DNA of 64,000 nucleotides from Thauera sp. GDN1 (GTDB taxonomy: Bacteria; Pseudomonadota; Gammaproteobacteria; Burkholderiales; Rhodocyclaceae), in the NCBI RefSeq assembly GCF_029223545.1, contig NZ_CP097870.1, positions 2,790,001 through 2,854,000 of the forward strand, read 5' to 3'. Numbering within the stretch: position 1 is the first letter of the stretch; each line of letters begins with the position of its first letter. Positions 35,282 to 44,363 of the stretch are shown piece by piece. The notes beneath the pieces are model-generated. The model did not search any database. It saw only the letters and a program-made list of their open reading frames with translations, and was not told the origin of the DNA. The position numbers and the translations under genes are program-made.

Positions 35282-35375
35282 TCTTGTTTCTCCGTTCGAT
35301 GTGGTGGTGTGGCCGCCCGGAAGCAGGCCAGAAGCCGGAGGGCGGGTGCAGAACCCCGGCGTCGCGCTCACTGAT

Positions 35376-35390
35376 ACAGGAACCGTGCCA
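35376..35390 (-). promoter_or_regulatory. Sigma-54-like element upstream of fae
   Basis: Minus-strand TGGCACGGTTCCTGT, continuing ATCA. The -24 box is perfect; the -12 box is CTGT rather than TTGC. It gives a leader of about 80 nt. Nearly identical to the element at 25636 and similar to 59196. Confidence 0.5.
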
Positions 35391-35543
35391 GCTTTTGCCG
35401 AACCCACCGACCCTGAGGGGAAAACCCCGCACCGCCCGCACCAGCCGGCCGCCCCGCAGCGCCGGCACCCGCAAACTGCGTGAACAGGCGCCGACCGGGG
35501 CATCGGGAATGTTCAGGCCGATGCCAAAAGCCGATACACCTGA

Positions 35544-36608
35544 TCAAAAATGACACACCTGTGCCAGCGTCCCGCCGGCCGCCACGCTCAGCCGGCGCGC
35601 GAGCAGATCGTCGACCAGGACCTGGGCGATGTCGAAGCCGGTAACGCGCTGCAGCCCGCGCCAGGCCGCCACGCCATTGACCTCGATGACCTGTGCGCCA
35701 TACGGATTCGATGCGTCCGGCAGCAGGTCCACACCGGCGTAGTCCATGCCCAGCGCCTCGGCCGCGGCCTCGGCGAGCGCAGCCAGGCCGGGGTCGAGCA
35801 CGCAGGGCACGCAGCGCGCGCCGCGCGCCACGTTGCGGATCCAGTGCGCGCTGACGCGCTTCATCGCCGCGCATGCGCGCCCGCCGACCACCAGCACCCG
35901 CCAGTCGAAACCGGGCGCCGTGGCCGACTCCGGCTGCGGCACGAAGCGTTGCAGGTAGGCGAGCCCGCTCACCGTCGACAAGGGCGGCAGCGGCACGAAA
36001 CCGCCATCGACCGCCCCCACTCGCTGCAGTCCCTTGCCCTGCGAGCCGAACATCGGCTTCAGCACCAGGCTGTGGCCGGCGGCGGCTTCCCGCACCAGGA
36101 TGCGCCGCGCCTGGGACTCGTCCTCCAGCGCCCAGGTCGGCGGCGTGGGCACGCCGGCGCGGTGGAGCAGGAAGCTGGTCATGGCCTTGTCGACGCTGCG
36201 CTCGATCGCGCGGGCGTCGTTGTACACCGGCACGCCGAGCTCGCGCAGCGCATGCAGGATGCCGAGGCGCTTGGTGATCTGCTCCAGGCTGCCGCCGGCG
36301 ATGCCGCGCACCAGCCCGGCGCGCGGCAGGCTGCGACCGAAGCCCGGGATCACCAGCCCATGAGACGATGCGACGGTATCGAAGCGGCAGTCCGCCAGGT
36401 CGACGCAGCGCCCCTCGAAGCCGCGCCGCGCCAGCGCCTGGCGCACGCGCCGGGTGTGCCAGCCGGTTTCGTCGGTGAAGATGGCGACGCGCGCGACGGA
36501 GGCTCCCTCGCCAGGCTCGCCCTCGATCCGCTCGCCACGCTGAGCAGGCGCTACCGCAGCGCCACCGGACTGCCCGGCCCCTGGCCCGCGCTGGTCGGTG
36601 TCCTGCAT
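35544..36608 (-). CDS. RimK-like ATP-grasp ligase, MptN-like
   Basis: 354 residues. ATP-grasp order: DKAMTSFLLHRAGVPTPPTW, LVLKPMFGSQGKGLQRVG, YLQRFVPQ, DWRVLVVGGRACAAMKR, and the metal-binding DYAGVDLLPD...VIEVNGVAAWRGLQ. MptN adds glutamate to H4MPT in methanogens, and bacterial H4MPT clusters carry a homologue next to mch. An N-terminal extension of about 40 residues is Gly/Glu-rich. ATG 36608 has GGAGG just inside mch. It starts 4 bp after the mch stop. Confidence 0.88.
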   Translation of the reverse strand: MQDTDQRGPGAGQSGGAAVAPAQRGERIEGEPGEGASVARVAIFTDETGWHTRRVRQALARRGFEGRCVDLADCRFDTVASSHGLVIPGFGRSLPRAGLVRGIAGGSLEQITKRLGILHALRELGVPVYNDARAIERSVDKAMTSFLLHRAGVPTPPTWALEDESQARRILVREAAAGHSLVLKPMFGSQGKGLQRVGAVDGGFVPLPPLSTVSGLAYLQRFVPQPESATAPGFDWRVLVVGGRACAAMKRVSAHWIRNVARGARCVPCVLDPGLAALAEAAAEALGMDYAGVDLLPDASNPYGAQVIEVNGVAAWRGLQRVTGFDIAQVLVDDLLARRLSVAAGGTLAQVCHF

Positions 36609-36612
36609 CGGC

Positions 36613-37632
36613 TCAGGCCTCCAGCCAGAGGCGCCGCAGCAGGCCCATGTCGAGCCCGCCGGCGTGCCAGCTGCGGCCGCTGTCGAGGTTGCTGACCCAC
36701 ACCTCGGCGGGCGCGAACAGCGCCGGGTCGATCTTGTAGAAGTCGTACTCGTAGTCGCGGAAGATGTCCGCGAACGAACGCCCGTAGTCGCGCGAATTGG
36801 ATGAAGGCAGGCGCTGGGCGAGCGCGCGCGCGGCCTCGTCGCTGCCGCGCACCTTCAAGTGCACCCGACCGCCGTAGAGGATGGCGTCGTTGGTCCGCCC
36901 CATCGCCACCCCGCCATCGGGACTGGGGGCCGGGAGGGCGGCTGCGGCATGGCCATCGACGATGTCGGCGAGCGCGAAGCCGAGCTCGTGCGCCTTGTGC
37001 ATCGCCACCTCCAGCACCCGCGCCACCACCTGGGTGGTGCCGGCAAGGCTGGTGGTGGGCGTCAGCACCAGGGTCAGGCGCTCGGGGGCGAGGCCGCAAT
37101 CGCGCAGCACCTTGTCGATGACGATCGGAGGCGGACGGCGGTCGACTTCGAGCACCAGCACCCCGGCCTCGGCCTCGTCGCGGTAGCCGAGCTCGGCGAA
37201 CAGGTCCTCGCGACCGGCCAGCGCGCGCGCCGGACCGGAGCCGAGCGAGAAGAACTTCCTGCCGCCCGCCTCCTCCTTGCTCGCCGCCAGGCTCCAGCCG
37301 GCGTACTGGCTGGCAAGACAGGCCAGCACAGGCTGCGCGCTGCTCACCTCCAGCCAGTCGGGCCAGCCCTCCTCGACGCGGGTCGTCAGGCGCACATTGC
37401 CCAGCCCGCCCATGCAGATCTCGCCGATCAGCACGCCGGCCGCCACGCTGCCGCGCACGTCGATGCCGGCATCGACCACGGTCACACCGCTCTCCAGGCG
37501 CTCCACCGCGATGCCGAGCGCATCGGCATCAGCCAGCAGCGCGGCCACCCGCGGCGCGGCCAGCCGGTTGACGCTGAGGCCGCGGGCGGCGCCAGTCACC
37601 GCGTTGTTCGTTCCTGCCCCGGGCGCGCTCAT
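36613..37632 (-). CDS. mch: Methenyl-H4MPT cyclohydrolase
   Basis: 339 residues, full length for Mch: GEICMGGLGNVRLT, SSAQPVLACLASQYAGWSLA, FFSLGSGPARAL, TPTTSLAGTTQVVARVLEVAMHKAHELGF and NDAILYGGRVHLKV. It interconverts methenyl- and formyl-H4MPT, between MtdB and Fhc. The ATG overlaps the mtdB stop by 4 nt. Confidence 0.97.
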   Translation of the reverse strand: MSAPGAGTNNAVTGAARGLSVNRLAAPRVAALLADADALGIAVERLESGVTVVDAGIDVRGSVAAGVLIGEICMGGLGNVRLTTRVEEGWPDWLEVSSAQPVLACLASQYAGWSLAASKEEAGGRKFFSLGSGPARALAGREDLFAELGYRDEAEAGVLVLEVDRRPPPIVIDKVLRDCGLAPERLTLVLTPTTSLAGTTQVVARVLEVAMHKAHELGFALADIVDGHAAAALPAPSPDGGVAMGRTNDAILYGGRVHLKVRGSDEAARALAQRLPSSNSRDYGRSFADIFRDYEYDFYKIDPALFAPAEVWVSNLDSGRSWHAGGLDMGLLRRLWLEA

Positions 37633-38534
37633 GACTTCTCCGCCAGCAGCTCGCGCGCCTTGGCGAAGGCCTCGCGGAAACCGAGGTAGAGCGGCTTGTC
37701 CGCCTGCCGCATCGCCGCCAGCAGGCCGTTCTCGACCTGGTACTTGACGTTGCCCACCGCCAGCGCGCCGATGCCGAGCGCGCGCGTACCGGCGATGGGC
37801 TTGCCCTTGTCCATCACGCCCACGCCGGCGATACCCTCGGGCGGCACCGCATTGACGTCGGCGGCGACCAGCAGGCGCGCGGCGTCCGCCACCTCCTCCG
37901 CAGTCGCGACCTGTACCCCGGCGGCAGCGGTGGCCAGCACCACGTCGGCCTCGGCGAGCGCGGCGCGGCGCGCCTCGGCGCTGCCGGTGCCGGCGCCGTG
38001 AAGCTCGCAGCCGAAGCGCGCCGCGGTCTCGGCCGCGGCCTTCTCGGCATTGGCCTGGTCGCGATGGCTTGCGAGCACGACGCGCGCCCCCAGCCCGGCG
38101 GCGAGCACGCCGGCGATGCGGCCGACGGTGCCGGTGCCGCCCAGGATCAGCACCCGCTTGCCGGCCAGATCGGTGCCGTGCGCGCTGCGCAGCAGCTGCT
38201 CGACACAGGCGACCAGCGCCGCGGCGGTGGTGTAGGAGCCGCTGGGGTCGGCGATCACCGACACCTCGAAGGGCGGCACCATGGCCTTGCGTGCGGCATC
38301 CAGCATGTCGGCGGCGAGCATCACGTCACGGCCGCCGATGAAGATGCCGGTGGCCTTCACGCCCTTGGGGCCGCGCGAGAAGATCGCGTCCTGGGTCAGG
38401 CCGGTGATCTCGCCCAGGCTCACGCCGCAATACGGCACCACGACCTGGTAGCCCGCATCGACCGCCATGTTGATGTCGAACGGGCTCATCTGCTTGCCCG
38501 GCGTGAACATGTGAAGAATGTAGCTTCGCTCCAT
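37629..38534 (-). CDS. mtdB: NAD(P)-dependent methylene-H4MPT dehydrogenase
   Basis: 301 residues: HMFTPGKQMSPFDINMAVDAGY at the N-terminus, then a Rossmann domain (VLILGGTGTVGRIAGVLAAGLGARVVLASHRDQ) and VAADVNAVPPEGIAGV. It oxidises methylene-H4MPT, making NAD(P)H. The ATG at 38534 follows AGGAGG; the upstream ORF extension has no support. Co-transcribed with mch. Confidence 0.95.
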   Translation of the reverse strand: MERSYILHMFTPGKQMSPFDINMAVDAGYQVVVPYCGVSLGEITGLTQDAIFSRGPKGVKATGIFIGGRDVMLAADMLDAARKAMVPPFEVSVIADPSGSYTTAAALVACVEQLLRSAHGTDLAGKRVLILGGTGTVGRIAGVLAAGLGARVVLASHRDQANAEKAAAETAARFGCELHGAGTGSAEARRAALAEADVVLATAAAGVQVATAEEVADAARLLVAADVNAVPPEGIAGVGVMDKGKPIAGTRALGIGALAVGNVKYQVENGLLAAMRQADKPLYLGFREAFAKARELLAEKS

Positions 38535-38598
38535 GAGCGCCCTCCTCCTGTGCGGAAATCGCTTCCGTGGTCTCGTTTCTGTCGTTCGCGGGCCGCGC

Positions 38599-39633
38599 TC
38601 AGGCGCGCACCAGTGCCGGCGTGCCCACGCCGACGCGCGCACCGCGGTTGTCGCCGCCGCACACCACCACGCGCAATGCGGGATCGATCGCCCCCTGCTC
38701 CCGGGCGAGCGCGATCAGGCGTCGGGCCTCGGCCTCGGAGGGCAGGATCGCGAAGCCGGTCGGCCCCCACGAACTCTGCCCGACCCCGGCCGGACCCTGC
38801 GCGCGCAGCCAGCCCATGAAGGCGGCGACCCCCGCGCTGGTGTACATCGAGCCGCCCTGCGCGGGCGCGAAGTAATCGCCGATCTGGCTCTGGATCCGGC
38901 TGATGCCTTCGGCGAAGGGCTCGAAGCGCTGTTCGATGACCGCCGGCAGAACCTTGAGCAGGACCTGATGGCAGAGGTCGGCCGCCAGCTCGCGCGGGAA
39001 AGGCGCGAGCTGGTCCATCGCCGCGCGCTCGGCGGCGCCGCTCAGCCCATCGATGCGCTCGTCGAGCACCAGCAGCACCCGCCACGCGGCAGGAAAATCC
39101 AGCCGTGCCAGCACCGGCGCCGGGGTGCCGCCCGGCCCGGGGCCGCCGTCGAGCAGCAGGCCACCTTGGTCAAATCCGGCGATGCCCACCCCCGAACGCT
39201 CACCGCGGCCGAGCATCGCCGCCAGGCTGCGGGTGGGCAGATCGAGTCCATGCACCGCACAGAACGCACGCCCGAGCGCGAGCGCGAGCTGGGTGCCGGA
39301 GCCGAAGCCCGAATGCGCCGGCGGCGCACTGCGCAGGCGCAGCCGCATCGGCTGGAAGCGCCCGGTCGCACGCTGCAAGGTGTCGAGGTGGCGGGCGAGC
39401 CGACGCACCGCGTCCTGTTGCCGCGGGTCGTCGGAGGCGACCGCCGTCTCCCGCGCGGGAGCAAGCTCCAGCCGGGTCGGGAAGGCGTCGATCACCAGGC
39501 CCAGGCTGGCGAAGCGACGGCCTAGGCTGGCATTGGGATCGAGGAAGCCGAGGTGCAGCCGCGACGGCGCATCGACGCGGATGACGGTGTCGGCAGGCGC
39601 ACGGCTTTCGGCGGGGGCATGATGGATTTTCAT
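38599..39633 (-). CDS. mptG: Beta-ribofuranosylaminobenzene 5'-phosphate synthase
   Basis: 344 residues, GHMP-like: RVDAPSRLHLGFLDPNASLGRRFASLGLVID, PPAHSGFGSGTQLALALG, GIAGFDQGGLLLDGG and SSWGPTGFAILPSEAEA. It condenses 4-hydroxybenzoate/pABA with PRPP to start methanopterin synthesis, and is the classic marker of the H4MPT pathway. The pabBC fusion in this window could supply pABA. A 64-bp gap separates it from mtdB. Confidence 0.94.
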   Translation of the reverse strand: MKIHHAPAESRAPADTVIRVDAPSRLHLGFLDPNASLGRRFASLGLVIDAFPTRLELAPARETAVASDDPRQQDAVRRLARHLDTLQRATGRFQPMRLRLRSAPPAHSGFGSGTQLALALGRAFCAVHGLDLPTRSLAAMLGRGERSGVGIAGFDQGGLLLDGGPGPGGTPAPVLARLDFPAAWRVLLVLDERIDGLSGAAERAAMDQLAPFPRELAADLCHQVLLKVLPAVIEQRFEPFAEGISRIQSQIGDYFAPAQGGSMYTSAGVAAFMGWLRAQGPAGVGQSSWGPTGFAILPSEAEARRLIALAREQGAIDPALRVVVCGGDNRGARVGVGTPALVRA

Positions 39634-39699
39634 GGCGTGATTGGGAAGGCTCCAGGCTTGGGGCCCGCAGTGGCGCAAGGCCTGCGGGCGACTGATCGC

Positions 39700-40656
39700 C
39701 TACGGGGTTAGCAAGCTTCGTTCCATTGACCCGCCGAGCAGCGCATCGATTCCCGCCACGCCCTGCGCCATCAGCGCCGGATCGAGCAGCGCAGCGACGA
39801 ACAGCGTGCACACCGTGAGGTCGGCGCTGGTTCCCGGGTTGAGCCCGCGCGCCTTCAGCGCTTCGTCCCAGGCGGCGAAGTCGGCACCCTCGCCGGCGCC
39901 CGGGTCGCACGCCAGACGCTCGCGCCAGACCGCAGCCTCGGCCGCCACTCCGCGCGCGACCGCCGCGCCCTGCTTGCGCACGATGTGCGAGTCGGGATGG
40001 GTCGCCAGCCAGGCCAGGTAGACGCGCTGCACGCGCTGCGCGAGCGCCATCGACGGCTCACCGTCCGGGCCGGCGAAGGCGGCGAGTCCGAGCCCGAACA
40101 CCTCCGCATGGCCATTGGCGTACTGGCGGGCGATAAGGTCGCGGTCGGCGGCCAGGCGCATCGCTGCACGCAGGTCGACGTCGGGCTCGTCCGCAACGTC
40201 CTGCTCCGGCGCCGTACCCAGGCCGCCCGGATGGGCGGTCGCGATCGCGCGGTAGGCGGCGCGCGCGTCCTCGATGTCGAGCCCCTGCAGCACGGCCTCG
40301 AGTGCCGCCCGCAGCTGGCCGGCGGATGGCGGCTGGTGGGCGTCCAGGCGCTCGACCGCGCAGGCAAGCGGCACACACAGCAGCAGGATGCCGAGATTGG
40401 TGTTGCAGCCCGCGACCGCGCGCGTCGCCCGTACCGCGGCCTCGATGCGCACCCCCACCGCCGCCCCGCGCTCGAACAGCGCCGGCGCGGAAGCCTGCGC
40501 GCTGTCGAGGAACTGGCGCGCGCGCATGTCGTGCCCGGCCGAATGAAGGCTGACGTTGCCCGGCTTGCGTACCGCGACGTCGAGCGCGCACGCCCACAGG
40601 AAGGCGGCGCGCGCCTGCGCCGCGAGCCCGGCAGCGGGCCGTGAATCGATGCTCAT
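39700..40656 (-). CDS. Triphosphoribosyl-dephospho-CoA synthase-like (CitG-fold) protein of C1 clusters
   Basis: 318 residues with the CitG/MdcB fold pattern: AFLWACALDVAVRKPGNVSLHSAGHDM, NTNLGILLLCVPLA and NPGTSADLTVCTLFVAALL. True CitG makes the prosthetic group of citrate lyase; no citrate or malonate lyase genes are present, and the gene is embedded with H4MPT genes. A prosthetic-group or phosphoribosyl transfer in methylofuran/H4MPT synthesis is plausible but unproven. It overlaps the upstream ATP-grasp gene by 4 nt. Confidence 0.87.
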   Translation of the reverse strand: MSIDSRPAAGLAAQARAAFLWACALDVAVRKPGNVSLHSAGHDMRARQFLDSAQASAPALFERGAAVGVRIEAAVRATRAVAGCNTNLGILLLCVPLACAVERLDAHQPPSAGQLRAALEAVLQGLDIEDARAAYRAIATAHPGGLGTAPEQDVADEPDVDLRAAMRLAADRDLIARQYANGHAEVFGLGLAAFAGPDGEPSMALAQRVQRVYLAWLATHPDSHIVRKQGAAVARGVAAEAAVWRERLACDPGAGEGADFAAWDEALKARGLNPGTSADLTVCTLFVAALLDPALMAQGVAGIDALLGGSMERSLLTP

Positions 40657-41894
40657 CGGGATCTGTCCTCCATTGGCGGCTGCAGGCGCAGCGACACGCT
40701 GCGCCGGCGTTCGCCCAGGCGCCGCAGCACGGCTTCGACCGAATCGCCCCGCGCGCGCACGGTGCACAGCGGATCGCCCCACGCATGGCGCGTGCCAGGC
40801 TGTGGGACGTCGCAGCACCACGTCTGCCCCGCGAGCCAGGCTGCATCCGCCTCGCCGATCCACCCGGCCCGACGCGCGAACACGGTCTCGAAGCCGCGCA
40901 CCACCACCGGGGACGAGAGTTGGGCAGACAGGGGCAGCCGGCCGGCACAAGCCTCGACATGAGCCCGCATCAGTCCGCCTTCGCAGGCGTCGGCGAAGAG
41001 CTGGATCGCCGCGGTCGGGCGCGGATTCAGCTCCAGCACCCAGGGCCGGCCTGCGGCGTCGAGCACGAAGTCGATGCCGTTGAGCCCGAGCAGGCCGAGC
41101 GCACGGGTCAGCTTCAGCGCCGCGGCGATCAGATCCTCCCGCGCCGCCGCCGGCAGGGCCACCGGCCCCACGCCCCCCCGGTAAACATAGGGACGTCGCC
41201 CGAGCGGGCGCACGATCTGGCGCGAGAAGCCGATGAGGCGCGCATCGTCCGCGGCGGCGAGGAAGAGGCAGGACCAGGGCTCTCCCGCCACCCGGCGCTG
41301 GAAATACCTGCCCTCGCCCGGCACGCACGCCTCCACCTCCTCGGCCGCACGCACGTGCCAGCCGCCGCAGGCATGCGCGTCCTTCACCAGCCAGCCGCGT
41401 GCATCGGCCGGCGGATCGATGCTGAAATCCGGCTGGGCAATGGCCTGCGCATCGAGCAGCGCGGAGAACTCGGCCGGGCTACGCACACGACGCACCGTCT
41501 CCGGCCGGTTGCCGATCAAGGGCAGCCGCTGCGCGCCCTCCGCCAGCAGCCCGAGCTGCGCCTCGAATCCGCTCCCCGCCACCCAGCCGGCGACGTCGCC
41601 GCGCGCGCGCAGGTCGGCGAGTGCACCGAGCAAGGCGTCGCGATCCAGCGCCAGCGCGCTGCCGCCGATGGGCACGCACGCCGCGGCGAGCCGGCAGGTG
41701 TCGAGGTCGCCGAAGACGTCGAGGGCGATCGGGATGATGCCGCTCGCACGCGCGCAATCGACGAGGCTGCGCGCGGAGGTCGCGGCGAACGCCAGGCGCA
41801 GGGGTGAGGAAGCCCGGGCGGACGTGCCCGGTTGAAACTCGGACGTGCCAGGTTCATGCGAGGCGCCTGGATGCAGGATCGGTGCGGACGTCAT
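40653..41894 (-). CDS. ATP-grasp protein of the H4MPT operon
   Basis: 413 residues from ATG 41894. An N-terminal Rossmann-like domain (LRLAFAATSARSLVDCARASGIIPIALDVFGD, CVPIGGSALALDRDAL) precedes an ATP-grasp fold: GWLVKDAHACGGWHV, YFQRRVAGEPWSCLFLA, LGLLGLNGIDFVLDAAGRPWVLELNPRPTAAIQLF. This is the third ATP-grasp protein in the island, of a type found only with H4MPT genes in bacteria. Substrate unknown; an amide bond-forming step on the cofactor is likely. First gene of the operon leading to mch. Confidence 0.88.
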   Translation of the reverse strand: MTSAPILHPGASHEPGTSEFQPGTSARASSPLRLAFAATSARSLVDCARASGIIPIALDVFGDLDTCRLAAACVPIGGSALALDRDALLGALADLRARGDVAGWVAGSGFEAQLGLLAEGAQRLPLIGNRPETVRRVRSPAEFSALLDAQAIAQPDFSIDPPADARGWLVKDAHACGGWHVRAAEEVEACVPGEGRYFQRRVAGEPWSCLFLAAADDARLIGFSRQIVRPLGRRPYVYRGGVGPVALPAAAREDLIAAALKLTRALGLLGLNGIDFVLDAAGRPWVLELNPRPTAAIQLFADACEGGLMRAHVEACAGRLPLSAQLSSPVVVRGFETVFARRAGWIGEADAAWLAGQTWCCDVPQPGTRHAWGDPLCTVRARGDSVEAVLRRLGERRRSVSLRLQPPMEDRSR

Positions 41895-41957
41895 CGCCGC
41901 ATTCTGCCACCGCGCCGCCGTCGCCACACGGTGCCCGGCGCCGGCAGCGCCGCTCGC

Positions 41958-41972
41958 GCAAGGGCTGTCCCA
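41958..41972 (-). promoter_or_regulatory. Sigma-54 promoter of the H4MPT operon (ATP-grasp to mch)
   Basis: Minus-strand TGGGACA-N4-TTGC: one mismatch to the -24 box, perfect -12 box, GG-N10-GC spacing. Leader about 50 nt to the ATP-grasp ATG. Confidence 0.7.
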
Positions 41973-42153
41973 AAACTGAGCACCTGCACCAGATTTACGC
42001 AGAGCGGGGGCGCCGGCGGCCGCCCGTTACAGGTCCAGGCCTGCATCCGATCCGGTTCCGCCCTCGCCCGCCTCGCCGCGCAGCAATCGCCCGTCCGCGG
42101 GATCCACTCCTTCGCGCCGCTCAGGCCCGTTGCACGCACCCACATCCGCGGCC

Positions 42154-42168
42154 TGGCACAAGCTTTGC
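42154..42168 (+). promoter_or_regulatory. Sigma-54 promoter of the xoxF operon
   Basis: TGGCACA-N4-TTGC followed by A, essentially identical in both boxes to the element before the formate dehydrogenase operon. Expected leader about 128 nt. Confidence 0.85.
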
Positions 42169-42307
42169 ATCGTAGCTGCCAGTTTCAGTGCACCCGAGGC
42201 TCGCCGGCGACGGTGGGCGTGCTGCAGCAGTAGTCCTCGTGTGCCGCGGCGGGGAAGCTCGGTTGGCGCGGCAAAACACCACAGTGTTGACAAGTGAGGA
42301 GACGACA

Positions 42308-44146
42308 ATGAAACAAACAGGGAAACCCGCCCGTCGCAGCCCCCGACTGCTGGCCGCAGTACTGCTGGCCCTGCCCGGGCTGGCGCTCGCGAACGCAGAC
42401 CTCAAGAGCAAGATGGACAATCCGGGCAACTGGGCCGCGCAGGCGGGGGACTTCTACAACCAGCGCTACAGCAAGCTCGACCAGATCAACAAGGACAACG
42501 TCGGCAACCTGCAGGTCGCCTGGACCTTCTCCACCGGCGTGCTGCGCGGCCATGAGGGCTCGCCGCTCGTGATCGACGGCATGATGTACCTCCACACCCC
42601 CTTCCCCAACAAGGTCTTCGCGATCGACCTCGACACCCAGAAGATCGTCTGGCGTTACGAGCCGAAGCAGGATCCGTCGGTGATCGCACAGATGTGCTGC
42701 GACACGGTCTACCGCGGCCTGGCCTACGCCGAAGGCAAGATCTTCCTGCAGCAGGCGGACAGCACGCTGCTCGCCCTCGACGCCAAGAACGGCAAGGTGC
42801 TGTGGAGCGTGGTCAACGGCGATCCCAAGCTCGGTGCGGTGAACACCCAGGCACCGCACGTGTTCGGCGACAAGGTCATCACCGGCATCTCGGGCGGTGA
42901 ATGGGGCGTGCGCGGCTTCCTCGCCGCCTACGACATCAACACCGGCAAGCTCGCGTGGAAGGGCTACAGCACCGGCCCCGACGCCGAGATGCTGATGGAC
43001 CCCGAAAAGACGATGACGTGGACCGACGGCGAACTCAAGCCGGTCGGCAAGGATTCGTCGCTGAAGACCTGGCAGGGCGACCAGTGGAAGATCGGCGGCG
43101 GCACCACCTGGGGCTGGTTCAGCTACGACCCCGCGCTCAACCTGGTCTACTACGGCACCGGCAACCCCTCGACCTGGAACCCCTCGCAGCGTCCGGGTGA
43201 CAACAAGTGGTCGATGACGATCTTCGCCCGCGACCTCAACACCGGCGTCGCCAAGTGGGTCTACCAGATGACGCCGCACGACGAGTGGGACTTCGACGGC
43301 GTCAATGAGATGATCCTTGCCGACATCAAGGTCAAGGGCAAGGACACCAAGGCGCTGGTGCACTTCGACCGCAACGGCTTCGCCTACACCATGGACCGCA
43401 CCAACGGCGCCCTGCTGGTGGCCGAGAAGTACGACCCGACGGTGAACTGGGCCTCGCACGTCGACATGAAGACCGGCCGCCCGCAGGTGGTGGCGAAGTA
43501 CTCCACCTCCAAGCACACCAACCCCGAGCACGGTCCCGACGTGAACGTCAAGGGCATCTGCCCGGCGGCCCTCGGCACCAAGGACCAGCAGCCCGCGTCC
43601 TTCGATCCGAACACCGGTCTGTTCTACGTGCCGACCAACCACGTGTGCATGGACTACGAGCCGTTCGAGGTCGACTACGTCGCCGGCCAGCCCTATGTCG
43701 GCGCCACGGTGTCGATGTTCCCGACGCCGAACAGCCATGGCGGCATGGGCAACTTCATCGCCTGGAACGCGGGTGAAGGCAAGATCGTGCAGACCAAGCC
43801 GGAGAAGTTCTCGGTCTGGAGCGGCGCGCTCAACACCGCCGGCGGCATCTCCTGCTTCGGTACGCTGGAAGGCTACCTGAAGTGCGTCGACGCCAAGGAC
43901 ATCAACAAGGAGCTGTACAGCTTCAAGACCCCGTCCGGCATCATCGGCAACGTGTTCACCTACACGCACAAGGACAAGCAGTACCTCGGCGTGTTCTCGG
44001 GCATCGGCGGCTGGGCCGGCATCGGCATGGCTGCGGGCCTGGAGCAGGATACCGACGGTCTGGGCGCGGTCGGCGGCTACCGCGATCTGCAGAACTACAC
44101 CCAGCTCGGTGGTTCGCTGACGATCTTCGCGCTGCCCAAGCGCTGA
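42308..44146 (+). CDS. xoxF: XoxF-type (lanthanide-dependent) PQQ methanol dehydrogenase
   Basis: 612 residues with signal peptide ([10 protein letters not shown]), an eight-bladed quinoprotein propeller and tryptophan-docking motifs. C130-C131 form the vicinal pair (MCCDTVYRG). The active site reads [12 protein letters not shown]328 is the catalytic base and D330 is the extra Asp that marks lanthanide rather than Ca2+ use (MxaF has Ala there). Periplasmic oxidation of methanol (or another primary alcohol) to the aldehyde, with electrons to the cytochrome encoded next. The SD AGGAGA is strong. No mxaI-like small subunit gene is present. Confidence 0.95.
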   Translation: MKQTGKPARRSPRLLAAVLLALPGLALANADLKSKMDNPGNWAAQAGDFYNQRYSKLDQINKDNVGNLQVAWTFSTGVLRGHEGSPLVIDGMMYLHTPFPNKVFAIDLDTQKIVWRYEPKQDPSVIAQMCCDTVYRGLAYAEGKIFLQQADSTLLALDAKNGKVLWSVVNGDPKLGAVNTQAPHVFGDKVITGISGGEWGVRGFLAAYDINTGKLAWKGYSTGPDAEMLMDPEKTMTWTDGELKPVGKDSSLKTWQGDQWKIGGGTTWGWFSYDPALNLVYYGTGNPSTWNPSQRPGDNKWSMTIFARDLNTGVAKWVYQMTPHDEWDFDGVNEMILADIKVKGKDTKALVHFDRNGFAYTMDRTNGALLVAEKYDPTVNWASHVDMKTGRPQVVAKYSTSKHTNPEHGPDVNVKGICPAALGTKDQQPASFDPNTGLFYVPTNHVCMDYEPFEVDYVAGQPYVGATVSMFPTPNSHGGMGNFIAWNAGEGKIVQTKPEKFSVWSGALNTAGGISCFGTLEGYLKCVDAKDINKELYSFKTPSGIIGNVFTYTHKDKQYLGVFSGIGGWAGIGMAAGLEQDTDGLGAVGGYRDLQNYTQLGGSLTIFALPKR

Positions 44147-44226
44147 GCGCGTCGGAGCCGGTTGCCGCCCTGGCGGCGGCCGGCAGCCCGGGGCGTGCGG
44201 CAACGGCGTGATGCCCGGGGCGGAGC

Positions 44227-44271
44227 GATCGCGCGGCCGGCGGCGGAGAACCCTCGCCGGCCGTGGCGATC
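44227..44271 (+). other. Strong hairpin between xoxF and the cytochrome gene
   Basis: GATCGCGCGGCCGGCG pairs with CGCCGGCCGTGGCGATC around a 12-base loop, in the 217-bp gap. No T run follows, so it is more likely an RNA-stabilising or partial-attenuation structure that sets xoxF above the downstream genes. Confidence 0.65.
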
Positions 44272-44363
44272 AAATCGCACAGTCGTGGAAAACAAGTCAG
44301 CGCCGGAAAGGCGCGCATCGAGACCGCGGAGCGCACGGCGTCCGCACGGAGGAGGAGTCCCTC

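Larger units (their letters stand above)
41895..42307. promoter_or_regulatory. Divergent control region between xoxF and the H4MPT operon
   Basis: 413 bp without a credible gene. It carries one sigma-54 element facing each way (41958-41972 minus, 42154-42168 plus), about 180 bp apart, leaving room for shared upstream activator sites. A stretch beside the minus-strand element (TGTCCCAAAACTGAGCACC) resembles one upstream of fhcB. The xoxF side ends with AGTGAGGAGA as ribosome binding site. Confidence 0.75.

Noticed and set aside
40788..40802. Minus-strand TGGCACG-N4-ATGC inside the ATP-grasp gene, resembling an internal sigma-54 promoter for the CitG-like gene
   Set aside because: The -24 box is perfect, but it lies in coding DNA, the -12 box has a mismatch, and such matches are expected by chance at this GC content.
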